Positions 28,778 through 36,810 of a stretch of DNA of 40,741 nucleotides are shown piece by piece. The notes under the pieces were generated by a model, which saw only the letters and a program-made list of their open reading frames with translations, searched no databases and was not told the DNA's origin. Position 1 is the stretch's first letter. Each line of letters begins with the position of its first letter. Position numbers and translations under genes: made by a program. Source of the stretch: Blastocatellia bacterium (GTDB lineage: Bacteria > Acidobacteriota > Blastocatellia > UBA7656); contig JAHFUG010000011.1 in NCBI GenBank assembly GCA_023265195.1, positions 1 through 40,741 on the forward strand, given 5' to 3'.

Positions 28778-29592
28778 ATCATCCTGCTTAGAAACATCGA
28801 CACCGTTTCGTTATATCGATCCGGATTGCCGCGATGGATCGCGTGGGCCGCTTCCGGAATCACCGCGCTCTCCGCATGGGAGAGGATCTCCACAAGCTTA
28901 TCGAACACTTGCCGGAAGAACGGACGCGTGTTTTCACCCGACAGGAGTAGCATCGGCGTCGGGGTTCTCCGGAGCCGGTCAAGGTCGACGGTGAAATTGC
29001 CGTCTTCCGACATCACTTGCGATCGGAGGGCGGGCGCATTGTCCATCCTGTTCCGAAGTTCGCTTGCCGGGAGGCGATCGTAAGCTCCGGGGCCGTTGAT
29101 CGCGTCCACGAAAGCTGAGATCGCCCCGGTAACGTCTTCGGCCTGAAACGCCGCCCGGCATTTCTCAATCGCATTCAGAAATAAGCGGCGTTCCCCGCCG
29201 CCGTTGCTCGCCAGCGCCGGTATGAGCGGTTCGGCAAGAACGAGACTCTTGATCAGCTCCGGGTTGGTCAGACACAAGTCAAGAGCCACGCTCGCTCCGT
29301 ATGACGAAGCGGCGACATTGGCCGCTCCCAGGCCGAGGCGCCGTATCAACTCAGTCAGGTCCTGGGCATGGTTGCGGATTGAATAATCGAGTTCGGTTCC
29401 CATACATTCGTTTGGATAGTGGCGCCTCCGGCTGTATACGACCGTTCTGAACCGCTTCGAAAAGAACTCCGCCTGATTGTCCCACGTCCTAAAGTCGCTC
29501 AGACTCCCGTGTACGAAGATCAGCGGCGCGCCATCTCCAAGGATCGCGCAGTGAAGCGAGACGCCGTTTACATTGATTCGATCGCTATCCAT
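28774..29592 (-). CDS. Alpha/beta hydrolase
   Basis: 272 residues. Alpha/beta-hydrolase fold with oxyanion motif HGS at 28-30 and nucleophile elbow A-S-S97-Y-G, where the usual first Gly is Ala. A C-terminal HAIHRGNP supplies the likely catalytic His, and an acid lies near SGENT. There is no signal peptide, so it is probably cytosolic. It is directly coupled to both neighbours: 8-bp overlap with the SDR gene and ATGA overlap with the giant NRPS. Since neither NRPS carries a thioesterase domain, it could act in trans as a releasing or editing hydrolase. However, it looks more like a small-molecule esterase/hydrolase than a canonical type II thioesterase, so the role is inferred from position only. 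Confidence 0.9.
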   Translation of the reverse strand: MDSDRINVNGVSLHCAILGDGAPLIFVHGSLSDFRTWDNQAEFFSKRFRTVVYSRRRHYPNECMGTELDYSIRNHAQDLTELIRRLGLGAANVAASSYGASVALDLCLTNPELIKSLVLAEPLIPALASNGGGERRLFLNAIEKCRAAFQAEDVTGAISAFVDAINGPGAYDRLPASELRNRMDNAPALRSQVMSEDGNFTVDLDRLRRTPTPMLLLSGENTRPFFRQVFDKLVEILSHAESAVIPEAAHAIHRGNPDRYNETVSMFLSRMI

Positions 29593-30670
29593 TCCGAGTT
29601 TCGTGGCCGTCCCGCCGCTCGCCGGGCGCGGCGCTCCACAGGCGAAGCAACTCCGCCTCCCGCGCGGCTGACATAATCGAGCGATTCTGGTCGTCCCGCG
29701 GAATGGCGGGTCCGGCCGACAACCATTCGAATGTGTCGAAGATAGTCCTGTCCAACGGCCGAAATCTCAGGCCGGACCCAATCGCCTTGCTCGAGTCGAT
29801 TGAGAGAAAACCGTACTTGGCGCCGTCCGGACGTTCTGAAATCCAGAGCGGCAACTCGACCCAAGGCGTTACGCCGTTGTCGAGAAGGAAGTCTTCGCCG
29901 ACCCAAACGAATTCCGCGCCGCCGCCGGTGATTCTCCGGCACTCTTCCAGGAACCGGCCCATGGTCGATACTCCATCGGGGCCGGTGGCGTTGTAGACGC
30001 CGGTCCCGCCGGCTTCCACCATTCCAACTATCCATTCCGCCAGATCTCCAACATCGATCAGTTGAATTCCGCGGTCCGGCCTTCCCGGAGCCAGGACCAT
30101 TCCGCCTTTGGCTACTCGCGCAACCCAATACGCGAACCGGCCCGAAGGGTCATGCGGACCCACGATCAAGCCGGGCCTTACGATGAGCGTCTTGCCCGGC
30201 AAGGCCGCTTCAGCCGCTTGTTCGCACATCGCCTTCAGCGCACCGAACCAGCCGCCATAGGCCGCCGAGGTTACGCGCCCTTTGACTTCCACGCGTTCGG
30301 CGGCGCTCAACTCCTCGGGTGAAAGAGCGGCGGCGGGCGAGGATTCGGCGATCCCAATCGTTTGGAAGTCCGCGTACGCCGCGATGCTCGAGATGAACGT
30401 GTAATGCTCGACGGCGCCCGCGAGAAACTCGGCGGAAGCGCGAACCTGAGACGGCGTGAATCCCGAAGTGTCCACCACCGCATCCCATCGGCGGCCTTCA
30501 AGAGGATGGAGGCTCAGGGTGCGGTCGCCGGCGATGCGCTCGAGCGAAGGAAAGAGATCCCTTCCGTGAATACCGCGGTTGAACAACGTAACCTCGTGAC
30601 CCCGAGCTACGGCCGCCTCGACTATACGCCGGCCGAGGAACAGCGTGCCGCCTAAGATCAAAAACTTCAT
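29585..30670 (-). CDS. Extended SDR, NAD-dependent epimerase/dehydratase-like
   Basis: 361 residues. The N-terminal Rossmann motif GGTLFLG (7-13) and the SSIAAY segment (~94-99) place it with atypical extended SDRs related to sugar-nucleotide epimerases/dehydratases. The usual catalytic YxxxK appears as F142-G-A-L-K146 (codon TTC), so the catalytic tyrosine is replaced by phenylalanine. A substrate-domain segment RPGLIVGPHDPSGR and WxxxA-like C-terminal features are present. GGGAGAT upstream of the ATG is a reasonable ribosome site. It starts 2 bp after the glycosyltransferase stop and overlaps the hydrolase by 8 bp. A role in sugar modification fits the neighbours, but the Tyr loss makes redox chemistry uncertain. 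Confidence 0.87.
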   Translation of the reverse strand: MKFLILGGTLFLGRRIVEAAVARGHEVTLFNRGIHGRDLFPSLERIAGDRTLSLHPLEGRRWDAVVDTSGFTPSQVRASAEFLAGAVEHYTFISSIAAYADFQTIGIAESSPAAALSPEELSAAERVEVKGRVTSAAYGGWFGALKAMCEQAAEAALPGKTLIVRPGLIVGPHDPSGRFAYWVARVAKGGMVLAPGRPDRGIQLIDVGDLAEWIVGMVEAGGTGVYNATGPDGVSTMGRFLEECRRITGGGAEFVWVGEDFLLDNGVTPWVELPLWISERPDGAKYGFLSIDSSKAIGSGLRFRPLDRTIFDTFEWLSAGPAIPRDDQNRSIMSAAREAELLRLWSAAPGERRDGHETRNG

Positions 30671-30672
30671 GC

Positions 30673-31572
30673 TTACGAGATCTCCCTATCGCACTTGCCG
30701 TTGTTGCGGCGAAACCTGTCCGAACTCTTGTACCACAGATATCCGCAGGAATGGACCATCTCGGTAAACGCGGCGACCAGCGCGGGCATTGTCAGATTAG
30801 GATCGGAACGCGAGGCGTTCATTATTGCGCTGAACCCCCTCAATTGGCCCTTTGGCGACCATCTCTGGAGGTGTGAATAGCTCCTCTCCAATTGAAGGCG
30901 GTAATAGGCCGAGCGAAACGACTGCGTAAGCGCGAGCTTTAGCCCCTTGTAATGCCGATGTCTGATCAATAAGTCATGGACATAAAAGCAGTGCTTGTTT
31001 TCCTTCCGCAACCGAAGAACCAGCTCTTGATCATGCATCGCGGTGAACGCGGTGTTGAAGCCGCCGAGGTTTTCAAAGTCCGCTCTTCGTATCGCCGAGT
31101 TACCGCCCGCAAGAAACGACACGGGGCCCTGCTGGGCCAGCGCATTCCGCTGCCGCAGTTCATAGCGCAGTTGGCGCGCTCGCGAAAAGAGCTTCTGCTC
31201 GTCGAGAGGCAGAATGCGGCCCGTGATCGCGCTGACTTCCGCTTTTTCCATGTGAGTGGCGATGACCCTCAGCCAGTTGGCCGCGGGAATTGCATCGTCA
31301 TCCAGGAATGCGATTATCTCTCCAACGGCGTACCGGCATCCGTGATTACGGGCGTCAGCGGCCCCCCGTCCGGCGAAGTCCGCGGGAGAAATAACCGGCG
31401 CGCCGGACTCGGCCGCGAAACGCGTTATCAGATCGCCATAGGGCCTGCGCGAATTGTCGTCGACCACGACGATTCGCGACAGCAGTGAGCGTGAGTCTTG
31501 GCAAGCCAAGCCGGCCAAACAAGCGAGCAAGTCGGCTGGGCGGTCGCGCGTCGGGATAATTACCGTGATCAT
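30673..31572 (-). CDS. Glycosyltransferase family 2
   Basis: 299 residues from the ATG at 31572, which overlaps the deacetylase stop (ATGA) and has GGAG about 10 nt upstream. The track start at 31668 would add 32 non-family residues inside the upstream gene. GT-A fold signs: VIIPTRDR at 4-11, VVVDDNS ~36-42, FLDDDAIP ~89-96 (DxD metal/nucleotide site), GGNSAIRR and FTAMHDQELVLRL, equivalent to the catalytic ED region. There are no clear membrane helices. It would transfer a sugar from a nucleotide donor; the acceptor may be the lipopeptide or a glycan intermediate. Its coupling with a CE4 deacetylase resembles pairs that build and then deacetylate an N-acetylhexosamine unit. Confidence 0.92.
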   Translation of the reverse strand: MITVIIPTRDRPADLLACLAGLACQDSRSLLSRIVVVDDNSRRPYGDLITRFAAESGAPVISPADFAGRGAADARNHGCRYAVGEIIAFLDDDAIPAANWLRVIATHMEKAEVSAITGRILPLDEQKLFSRARQLRYELRQRNALAQQGPVSFLAGGNSAIRRADFENLGGFNTAFTAMHDQELVLRLRKENKHCFYVHDLLIRHRHYKGLKLALTQSFRSAYYRLQLERSYSHLQRWSPKGQLRGFSAIMNASRSDPNLTMPALVAAFTEMVHSCGYLWYKSSDRFRRNNGKCDREIS

Positions 31573-32270
31573 AATCGAGCTTCTCCATTGACTATGGCCA
31601 GGATTCGCGGAGGCTCCGCATCGACCGGTATGTAAGTGCGCCGGAGCGCATGTCTGCCCTTGAACCAATCCGTCTCGCTGCTCTTGACCGTCGACAGGGC
31701 CACGTCGTAATGAGCCGCCGCCAATCCGCTCACTTCCCGGTTTGTCATTCCGTACGGAAAGCTGAAACTGGACGGAGGAACACCGATTCTTTCCTGAATC
31801 ATCTTCTTCGACACGCGCAGCTCGCGTTCGACTTCCGGTAGGCTGAGTTGAGTGAAAGGCGCATGCAAGAGGCCGTGACTCGCGATTTCATGCCCTTCCG
31901 CCAGCAGCGCGTCAACTTCATGCCAGCTCAGATGAGGGGTTCGATATCCGCACTTTTGATTCCATTCATTCATGCGGCCCGCGAACTCGGGAAGGATGAA
32001 AAAGGTCGCTTTGATCCCGAAGTCCTTTAGCACCGGGAGGGCGAATAGAAAGTTGTCCTTGTACCCATCGTCGAACGTCAGGACTACCCGCCGGTCCGCG
32101 GGTTCCCCCGATAGGAAGGCGCGGTGCGCCTCCCGCACCGTCAGAAACTCAAACTCATCAGCCAGCGCCGCGATCTGACTCCTGAAAATCGCTGGCGGAG
32201 TGTTTGTGTAGTAATCGAGATCGGGCGACACGTGATGAAATATCAAGACTGTTACGCACCATTCCGCCAT
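31569..32270 (-). CDS. Polysaccharide deacetylase (NodB/CE4 family)
   Basis: 233 residues, about one NodB domain. Visible CE4 motifs: TFDDGY at 65-70 (catalytic base and metal Asp), H132-x3-H136 in SHGLLHAPF (metal ligands) and FSFPYG at 169-174 (substrate groove; the usual Arg is replaced). AAGGTGA sits about 6 nt upstream of the start. There is no signal peptide, whereas secreted peptidoglycan deacetylases have one, so a cytosolic sugar intermediate is a likely substrate. It lies 9 bp after the Gfo/Idh gene and overlaps the glycosyltransferase by 4 bp. Deacetylation of an N-acetyl sugar would yield a free amine, which could serve as an acceptor for an acyl or peptidyl group; this last point is inference. 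Confidence 0.93.
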   Translation of the reverse strand: MAEWCVTVLIFHHVSPDLDYYTNTPPAIFRSQIAALADEFEFLTVREAHRAFLSGEPADRRVVLTFDDGYKDNFLFALPVLKDFGIKATFFILPEFAGRMNEWNQKCGYRTPHLSWHEVDALLAEGHEIASHGLLHAPFTQLSLPEVERELRVSKKMIQERIGVPPSSFSFPYGMTNREVSGLAAAHYDVALSTVKSSETDWFKGRHALRRTYIPVDAEPPRILAIVNGEARL

Positions 32271-32279
32271 CGGTCACCT

Positions 32280-33251
32280 TCATTGCCGCCGGGCCAGCTT
32301 GTAAACGGCTTGTATAAGGCGAAGCGCCGGCTCAACGTCCCGCGGTCCGACCAGCGGCGGCCGTCCCTCGTCGATCGCGAGCAACAGATCGCTTAATTGA
32401 CGCGCATGCAATTCGAATCGATCAAAAGGAGGCGCCGATTCATTCGCAAGGCCGGGCGGGTAGCCGACGGCGAGGCGGTCTCCGCGAAGCTCGATCGCTC
32501 CCCGCGACGTTCCGATCGAAAGCGTGTCCTCCAGGTTGGGCGTCCGGCCCCAACGCGCCGAGACCGTGCATGGCAGAGCGCCCGCCACAAGCTCGGCTTC
32601 GATAGCCAGTTCAACGCCGTCAATCTCTTCCGTGACGCCCGCCTCGCGCGCGCGGAGTTCCCCGAGCATCCAGCAGGCTAGATCGAGATAGTGAAATCCG
32701 ATCGTGATCAGCACTCCGCCGCCGCTTCTCCACGCATCCTTTCGCCAATCGGCGGCGCTAGCCTCGAAGTACTCTCTGGACCGATGCCGTTGCACGCGGA
32801 TCGACGCCGATTCGATCTCGCCGCGTCCCTCTGCCCGTATCCAATCGCGCAATCTTGCCGCGTCATCCGCGAACCGGTGCTGAGCGACCGCGCCCGCCGC
32901 CAAACCGCGGGACTGGGCTAGCAGTGCGACTTGTTCGATGGTCTCGAGATCGACGTCGAAGGGCTTTTCCACCAGCACGTGCGCATTCGCCTCTAACGCC
33001 TTCAGCGCGAGTTCTCCGTGTGTATTGGGAGGCGTGCAAATGATCGCTACGAAAGGACGCCGCTGGTTAAATGCGTCTTCCAGCGTGGAAAAACTCGGAA
33101 CTCCGAATTCTCGGGCCTTCGATTCCGCGGCTCCGGCGATCGTGTCGTAGAAGCCAAGCAACTCCGCGCGAGGAGTTCGAGCAGCGGCCATAGCGTGCCG
33201 ATAGCCTGAACGTCCGGCTCCTACGATGATTACTCCAGTACGATCGGCCAT
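32280..33251 (-). CDS. Gfo/Idh/MocA family oxidoreductase
   Basis: 323 residues. Rossmann motif GAGRSG at 11-16, CTPPNTHGE ~72-80 and the hallmark EKP at 95-97 (HVLVEKPFD), followed by the alpha/beta substrate domain with GGGVLITIGFHYLDLACWM. Members oxidise or reduce sugars, inositols or sugar nucleotides with NAD(P). GGAGG lies about 12 nt before the ATG. It sits between the sulfotransferase and the deacetylase, consistent with a job on a sugar precursor. The substrate cannot be read from sequence. Confidence 0.93.
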   Translation of the reverse strand: MADRTGVIIVGAGRSGYRHAMAAARTPRAELLGFYDTIAGAAESKAREFGVPSFSTLEDAFNQRRPFVAIICTPPNTHGELALKALEANAHVLVEKPFDVDLETIEQVALLAQSRGLAAGAVAQHRFADDAARLRDWIRAEGRGEIESASIRVQRHRSREYFEASAADWRKDAWRSGGGVLITIGFHYLDLACWMLGELRAREAGVTEEIDGVELAIEAELVAGALPCTVSARWGRTPNLEDTLSIGTSRGAIELRGDRLAVGYPPGLANESAPPFDRFELHARQLSDLLLAIDEGRPPLVGPRDVEPALRLIQAVYKLARRQ

Positions 33252-33278
33252 GCAGTCACTGCGCCTCCAATCGCGAAG

Positions 33279-34106
33279 TTAAGGCAACGTATATCCGAAT
33301 GCGGCTGCTACTTGACGCAACTCCGGCTCGAAAGGCCGAGTCTTATTCGAGTCAATGCGCAAGTCCGCCCCCAATCCGCCTCGGTCGCTCTTGATTTCAT
33401 TTTGCACCCGTCTCAGGAATTCGCTTGTGCACTTGATCCCGAGGAACGCCGCGATGGACTCAAAGACTTCTCGCGGCGCGGAGGTCAGATTCCCGAACCC
33501 GATCTCAAGGCGCCGATCGGAGGGAATCGAGCCGCGCGCGGCAAGCCAGCACTCGTTCCATCTGGTCCACTTTTCCAGGGCCCGCGCGGCGTCCGCGGGA
33601 ACCCAGGGCCGGCCCCGAAAAGCCCTCAACATTGATTCGGCGGCATCGAGAGGATCGCGATGCAGAAAAATGTAGCGCGCGCATGGAAACAGATTCGCGA
33701 TTTCGCTGAGTTGGAGCAAGTACTCGTTGTATTTGTCGCCTACCACGGGTTTGCCCTCGCTTAGTTCCTCGTACACCTCGCGCCAGATCGTCCGCGTTAT
33801 CTCGAACGGAGTAACGCCGGCGAATCTCTCCGGCGGAAATCCGGTGAGCAGCATCTCGATCATGCGATCGACGCCGCTTTCGGCGATTCCAATAATTGGC
33901 TTTCTGCGCAAGCTGTAAGCGATTTCGTCGAGCCGCGGGTGTGCGGACTTGGCGGCGGCTGGGTCCCGGCAGATCCAGACGATCAGGTAGTAGAGAAGCT
34001 TGCCGTTAACCGTCAGGTACACGTCTTCCAATTCGGCTAGCAACCGGCTGACGACGGTTGTCCCCGATCTCTGGGCTCCGATTACGAATAGCGGTTCAGC
34101 GAGCAA
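33279..34106 (-). CDS. PAPS-dependent sulfotransferase family protein
   Basis: 275 residues from a TTG start with GAGGGA about 7 nt upstream. The 5'-phosphosulfate loop is FVIGAQRSGTT (7-17) and the 3'-phosphate site is around FLHRDPLDAAESM (~148), both classic for sulfotransferases using 3'-phosphoadenylyl sulfate. No signal peptide or membrane helix, so it is cytosolic. Acceptors in this family include carbohydrates, lipids and peptides. Within this operon the likely acceptors are a sugar hydroxyl or a side chain of the lipopeptide such as the predicted Ser. No PAPS synthesis genes are in the window. Confidence 0.9.
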   Translation of the reverse strand: MLAEPLFVIGAQRSGTTVVSRLLAELEDVYLTVNGKLLYYLIVWICRDPAAAKSAHPRLDEIAYSLRRKPIIGIAESGVDRMIEMLLTGFPPERFAGVTPFEITRTIWREVYEELSEGKPVVGDKYNEYLLQLSEIANLFPCARYIFLHRDPLDAAESMLRAFRGRPWVPADAARALEKWTRWNECWLAARGSIPSDRRLEIGFGNLTSAPREVFESIAAFLGIKCTSEFLRRVQNEIKSDRGGLGADLRIDSNKTRPFEPELRQVAAAFGYTLP

Positions 34107-34176
34107 GGTTTGTCCCTCGCTTGTTTATCGAGACAAAAAAGATGAAGAGCGGGCCAAAGAGGTCGAACAACAAGTC

Positions 34177-35031
34177 TCAGTCGACTTGCAGCAATTGCCC
34201 AAGTTTCACGAGGCACTGTTCCGTGGCCTCGTAGCCGGATTTCGAGAATGACTCCCCGCCTGGGTAGTCGAGCTCTCCCTCGGACATCACGCGTTCGGGC
34301 CTCCAATGAGTCTCCAGTGACGCGTACCCGGAGTATCCATTCGCGTTCAGGGCGTCGATTTGCCTGCGCAAATCAAGTTGGCCTCTGCCGATTTCAACGT
34401 ACCTGCGGCTGCCGTCGGAGTAGACTGCCGGATCCTTGATGTGTACGTGAGAGACCCATTTCGCGATCAACGGGTATCCATTCGACACCGGGTCCGGGTC
34501 CGTGCGTCCGTAAATTGAGTTGCCGGGGTCCCATAGAGCGCGGAAGACTTGCTGGTCGAGCGCTTCAAGCAGTGAAGCGAGCTCGGCTCCCGTGGCGTGC
34601 ATGGTTCGTTTGCCGTTTTCGATGGCGAGTGTGATCCCGGAAGGCTTCGCCACCTCTCCGGCCGACATCAGCCGCTCTGTCACCTCATCGAGATAGCGGT
34701 CCCTGTCTTCTTTGCGCCAGAACGAGAAGATCCTGACCAGCGGAGAACCAAAGTAGGCTGCTGCATCCAGCGCTTTCTCGAGCTTGTCGATCTCATCTTC
34801 CGGGTTGGACGCCAGGTCGCATTTGAACACCGGACTGCCAATGCAACATACGCTCAAGTCGCCGTCATCGAGCCTGGATTTCAATTCGCGCCGCTCCACG
34901 GCGTTGAAATCCGATATGTGCTTCCCCGACACCGTGCGCAATTCGACACTGTCGAGAGACAGTTTATTCGCCAGCGCGATGAACGCCGCGGGGTCTTGAC
35001 TTGCTTCATCCGTAATGAACGTCAGTTTCAT
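34177..35031 (-). CDS. Sugar phosphate isomerase/epimerase (xylose isomerase-like TIM barrel)
   Basis: 284 residues from the ATG at 35031, chosen over the GTG at 35040 because AAAGGTGAG lies at the right distance. The AP-endonuclease-2-like TIM barrel carries metal-ligand motifs: IENGK (~140), WDPGNS, HVHIKD and SLETHW. The family includes hydroxypyruvate isomerases, inosose dehydratases and ketose epimerases. It begins 18 bp after the VOC gene and is separated from the sulfotransferase by 70 bp, the widest gap in the operon. It probably supplies or reshapes a sugar or keto-sugar for the pathway; the exact reaction is unknown. Confidence 0.9.
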   Translation of the reverse strand: MKLTFITDEASQDPAAFIALANKLSLDSVELRTVSGKHISDFNAVERRELKSRLDDGDLSVCCIGSPVFKCDLASNPEDEIDKLEKALDAAAYFGSPLVRIFSFWRKEDRDRYLDEVTERLMSAGEVAKPSGITLAIENGKRTMHATGAELASLLEALDQQVFRALWDPGNSIYGRTDPDPVSNGYPLIAKWVSHVHIKDPAVYSDGSRRYVEIGRGQLDLRRQIDALNANGYSGYASLETHWRPERVMSEGELDYPGGESFSKSGYEATEQCLVKLGQLLQVD

Positions 35032-35049
35032 CGAACTCACCTTTTTCGA

Positions 35050-35451
35050 TCACGGGGAATCCCGACCGGCGTCCGAAACGCGCTCGGCAATCTCTATGCG
35101 ATTGCCGCCAGGGTCTCGAACGTAGAATCGCCGCCACTCAGGGACGGGCTGTTTGTCGGCTATGATCTCGACGCCTGCTTGCTGAAGATCGCGTTCGGCC
35201 TCGGCGAGATTTCGCACCACGAAGCAAAGATGCCGCCTGCTCGAACGATTACCGGAGGCCGACTCCTCCACCGACAGGTGCATCTCGATCTCTCCCAGCC
35301 GATACCAGGCGCCGCCTCGCTTCTTGAGATCGTCCGGCTTGGGAATTTCGGAAAGGCCGAGAGTCACGCCATAAAAGTGCTTGCACGCCGCCTCGACGGC
35401 CGCCTGCACCGTGATCTGCACGTGATCGATTTTGATCGTCTCGATCGCCAT
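35050..35451 (-). CDS. VOC superfamily protein (glyoxalase/dioxygenase fold)
   Basis: 133 residues, a single two-repeat VOC domain. Candidate metal ligands are H10 (IDHVQI), the acid/His in IEMHLS, H in RHLCFVV and E in NRIEIAE, near the typical metal positions. GAGG precedes the ATG closely. It lies 11 bp downstream of the Ldh_2 gene and 18 bp upstream of the isomerase. Family members are lyases, dioxygenases, epimerases or resistance proteins; which one this is cannot be decided. A role in making an unusual precursor or in self-protection are both possible. Confidence 0.88.
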   Translation of the reverse strand: MAIETIKIDHVQITVQAAVEAACKHFYGVTLGLSEIPKPDDLKKRGGAWYRLGEIEMHLSVEESASGNRSSRRHLCFVVRNLAEAERDLQQAGVEIIADKQPVPEWRRFYVRDPGGNRIEIAERVSDAGRDSP

Positions 35452-35462
35452 CGCAACCTCGG

Positions 35463-36521
35463 CTATTTGAGCGTTAGAAAATCGGCGCCGACTGATAAGG
35501 CTACGTCGTCCATGACGCGGCGTATTTGAGGCGTCAACTCCACGCCTTCGATCTCGGCTTTTCTTCCGGCGAGCATCTCAGGGTCTCCGGGCGCCATGAC
35601 CGGCGTCGAAGCGAGCCCCGGGACCGTTTGCCGAAGCGTCTCCGCGTAGTCTCCAACGGCTCTCTTAAGGTTGTCGCGGCCGATAAACAATTCCGGATCG
35701 ATGGCCGCCAGAGCCTGGCTTACGCCCGTCGGCCGCGAAGGCTCCGAAAGCTGGCTTGTTAATTCGACGCTCGGCTTCCCGCCCGCCAGCAGCGCCGTCA
35801 GGACATCGATCATTACGCCAAGCGCATAGCCTTTGTATCCCCCTAGCGGCGTCAGGCTTCCACCGTTACTCAAATCGGCCGGATCATCGGAAGGATTGCC
35901 GTCTCGATCCAGCACCCAGCCTGATGGAATTTGGAGTCCGTGCATAGCGGCGTACTGTATCTTGCCCGCCGCTACCGTGCTGCTGGACATATCGACGACA
36001 AGCGGCTCGGGCTCAGCAGGAGCGGCGACGCAAAGAGCGTTGCTTCCCGTGCGCTTCCCAAGCCCGTGCGTAACGCTGACCGCGGGCGATGTATTGGTGA
36101 GAATGACGCCGATCAACTGGGAACGGACGGCTTGCAGTCCGTAGGTCGCCAGCATCCCGGCATGGTTGCTGTTGCGAAGAGAAACGAATGAGACCCCGAA
36201 GCGCCGCGCCCGCTCGATCGCCAGCGACATCGCGGTGGCCGCCAATGCCTGGCCGGGCCCGCCGTCGCCATCAAGTAAAAGGACCGGGCCAGTGTCTTTG
36301 ACGACCTTGACTGAGTAATCAGTCTTTATCCCTCCCATGCGAATTCGCTTTATGTATATCGGCAGCAGCATCAAGCCGTGGGATTTGACGCCGCGAGCTT
36401 CGGCTCCGGCTAGGTTTTCAGCGATTAGCCTCGCGTCATTAGAGGCGACGCCGGCCCGCGACAGCACCTCTACGAGCCATTCCACTAATCGCTGTATTTG
36501 AAGATGAGGATTTTCCGGCAT
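35463..36521 (-). CDS. Ldh_2-family NAD(P)-dependent 2-hydroxyacid dehydrogenase
   Basis: 352 residues, usual size for the malate/L-lactate/sulfolactate dehydrogenase family, which is unrelated to classical LDH. Signatures: ARGVKSHG (R43, H48), RNSNHAG with likely catalytic H120, and GGYKGYALGVMIDVLTALL. Members reduce 2-oxoacids or imines (malate, ureidoglycolate, sulfolactate, delta-1-piperideine-2-carboxylate). It is the first gene of the twelve-gene run, about 700 bp downstream of the next minus-strand gene, so the operon promoter should lie just upstream. The Shine-Dalgarno is weak. It might make a hydroxy-acid or an amino-acid precursor for the NRPS. Confidence 0.92.
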   Translation of the reverse strand: MPENPHLQIQRLVEWLVEVLSRAGVASNDARLIAENLAGAEARGVKSHGLMLLPIYIKRIRMGGIKTDYSVKVVKDTGPVLLLDGDGGPGQALAATAMSLAIERARRFGVSFVSLRNSNHAGMLATYGLQAVRSQLIGVILTNTSPAVSVTHGLGKRTGSNALCVAAPAEPEPLVVDMSSSTVAAGKIQYAAMHGLQIPSGWVLDRDGNPSDDPADLSNGGSLTPLGGYKGYALGVMIDVLTALLAGGKPSVELTSQLSEPSRPTGVSQALAAIDPELFIGRDNLKRAVGDYAETLRQTVPGLASTPVMAPGDPEMLAGRKAEIEGVELTPQIRRVMDDVALSVGADFLTLK

Positions 36522-36556
36522 AGGTACTATTGCATTAGATCTTCGCTAGGGACCTC

Positions 36557-36573
36557 TTCCGCCATATGCGGAA
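36557..36573. promoter_or_regulatory. Imperfect palindrome upstream of the NRPS operon, possible operator
   Basis: TTCCGCCATATGCGGAA is a palindrome except for one extra C. It lies about 36 bp upstream of the first operon gene, where a regulator could bind. This is a position-based suggestion only. Confidence 0.3.
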
Positions 36574-36810
36574 TCGCATGCACGGACCCAATCTCTCACT
36601 CAAGGCGCGCCCGGCAAATCATGCCTGCCGCCGCCCAACCAGCAAATATCGAAACTGAACGTTTACGGTGAACCCCTGTTCGGGGCGAACGCCGCGATCC
36701 AAGAATTTCGGGGCGAACATTGCGATCCATGAACTTAAGACGCAATCCAGGAACTCCACGATGCAGACTATCGAGAAAATAATTTTGACCGAAAATGAGC
36801 AACGCAAGAG

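Noticed and set aside
28774-29592. Calling the alpha/beta hydrolase a type II thioesterase
   Set aside because: The nucleophile motif is ASSYG and the overall look is of a general hydrolase; only its position supports a thioesterase role.
31572-31668. N-terminal extension of the glycosyltransferase in the ORF track
   Set aside because: The extra 32 residues are not GT2-like and overlap the deacetylase coding region; the ATG at 31572 has a good ribosome site and an ATGA overlap.
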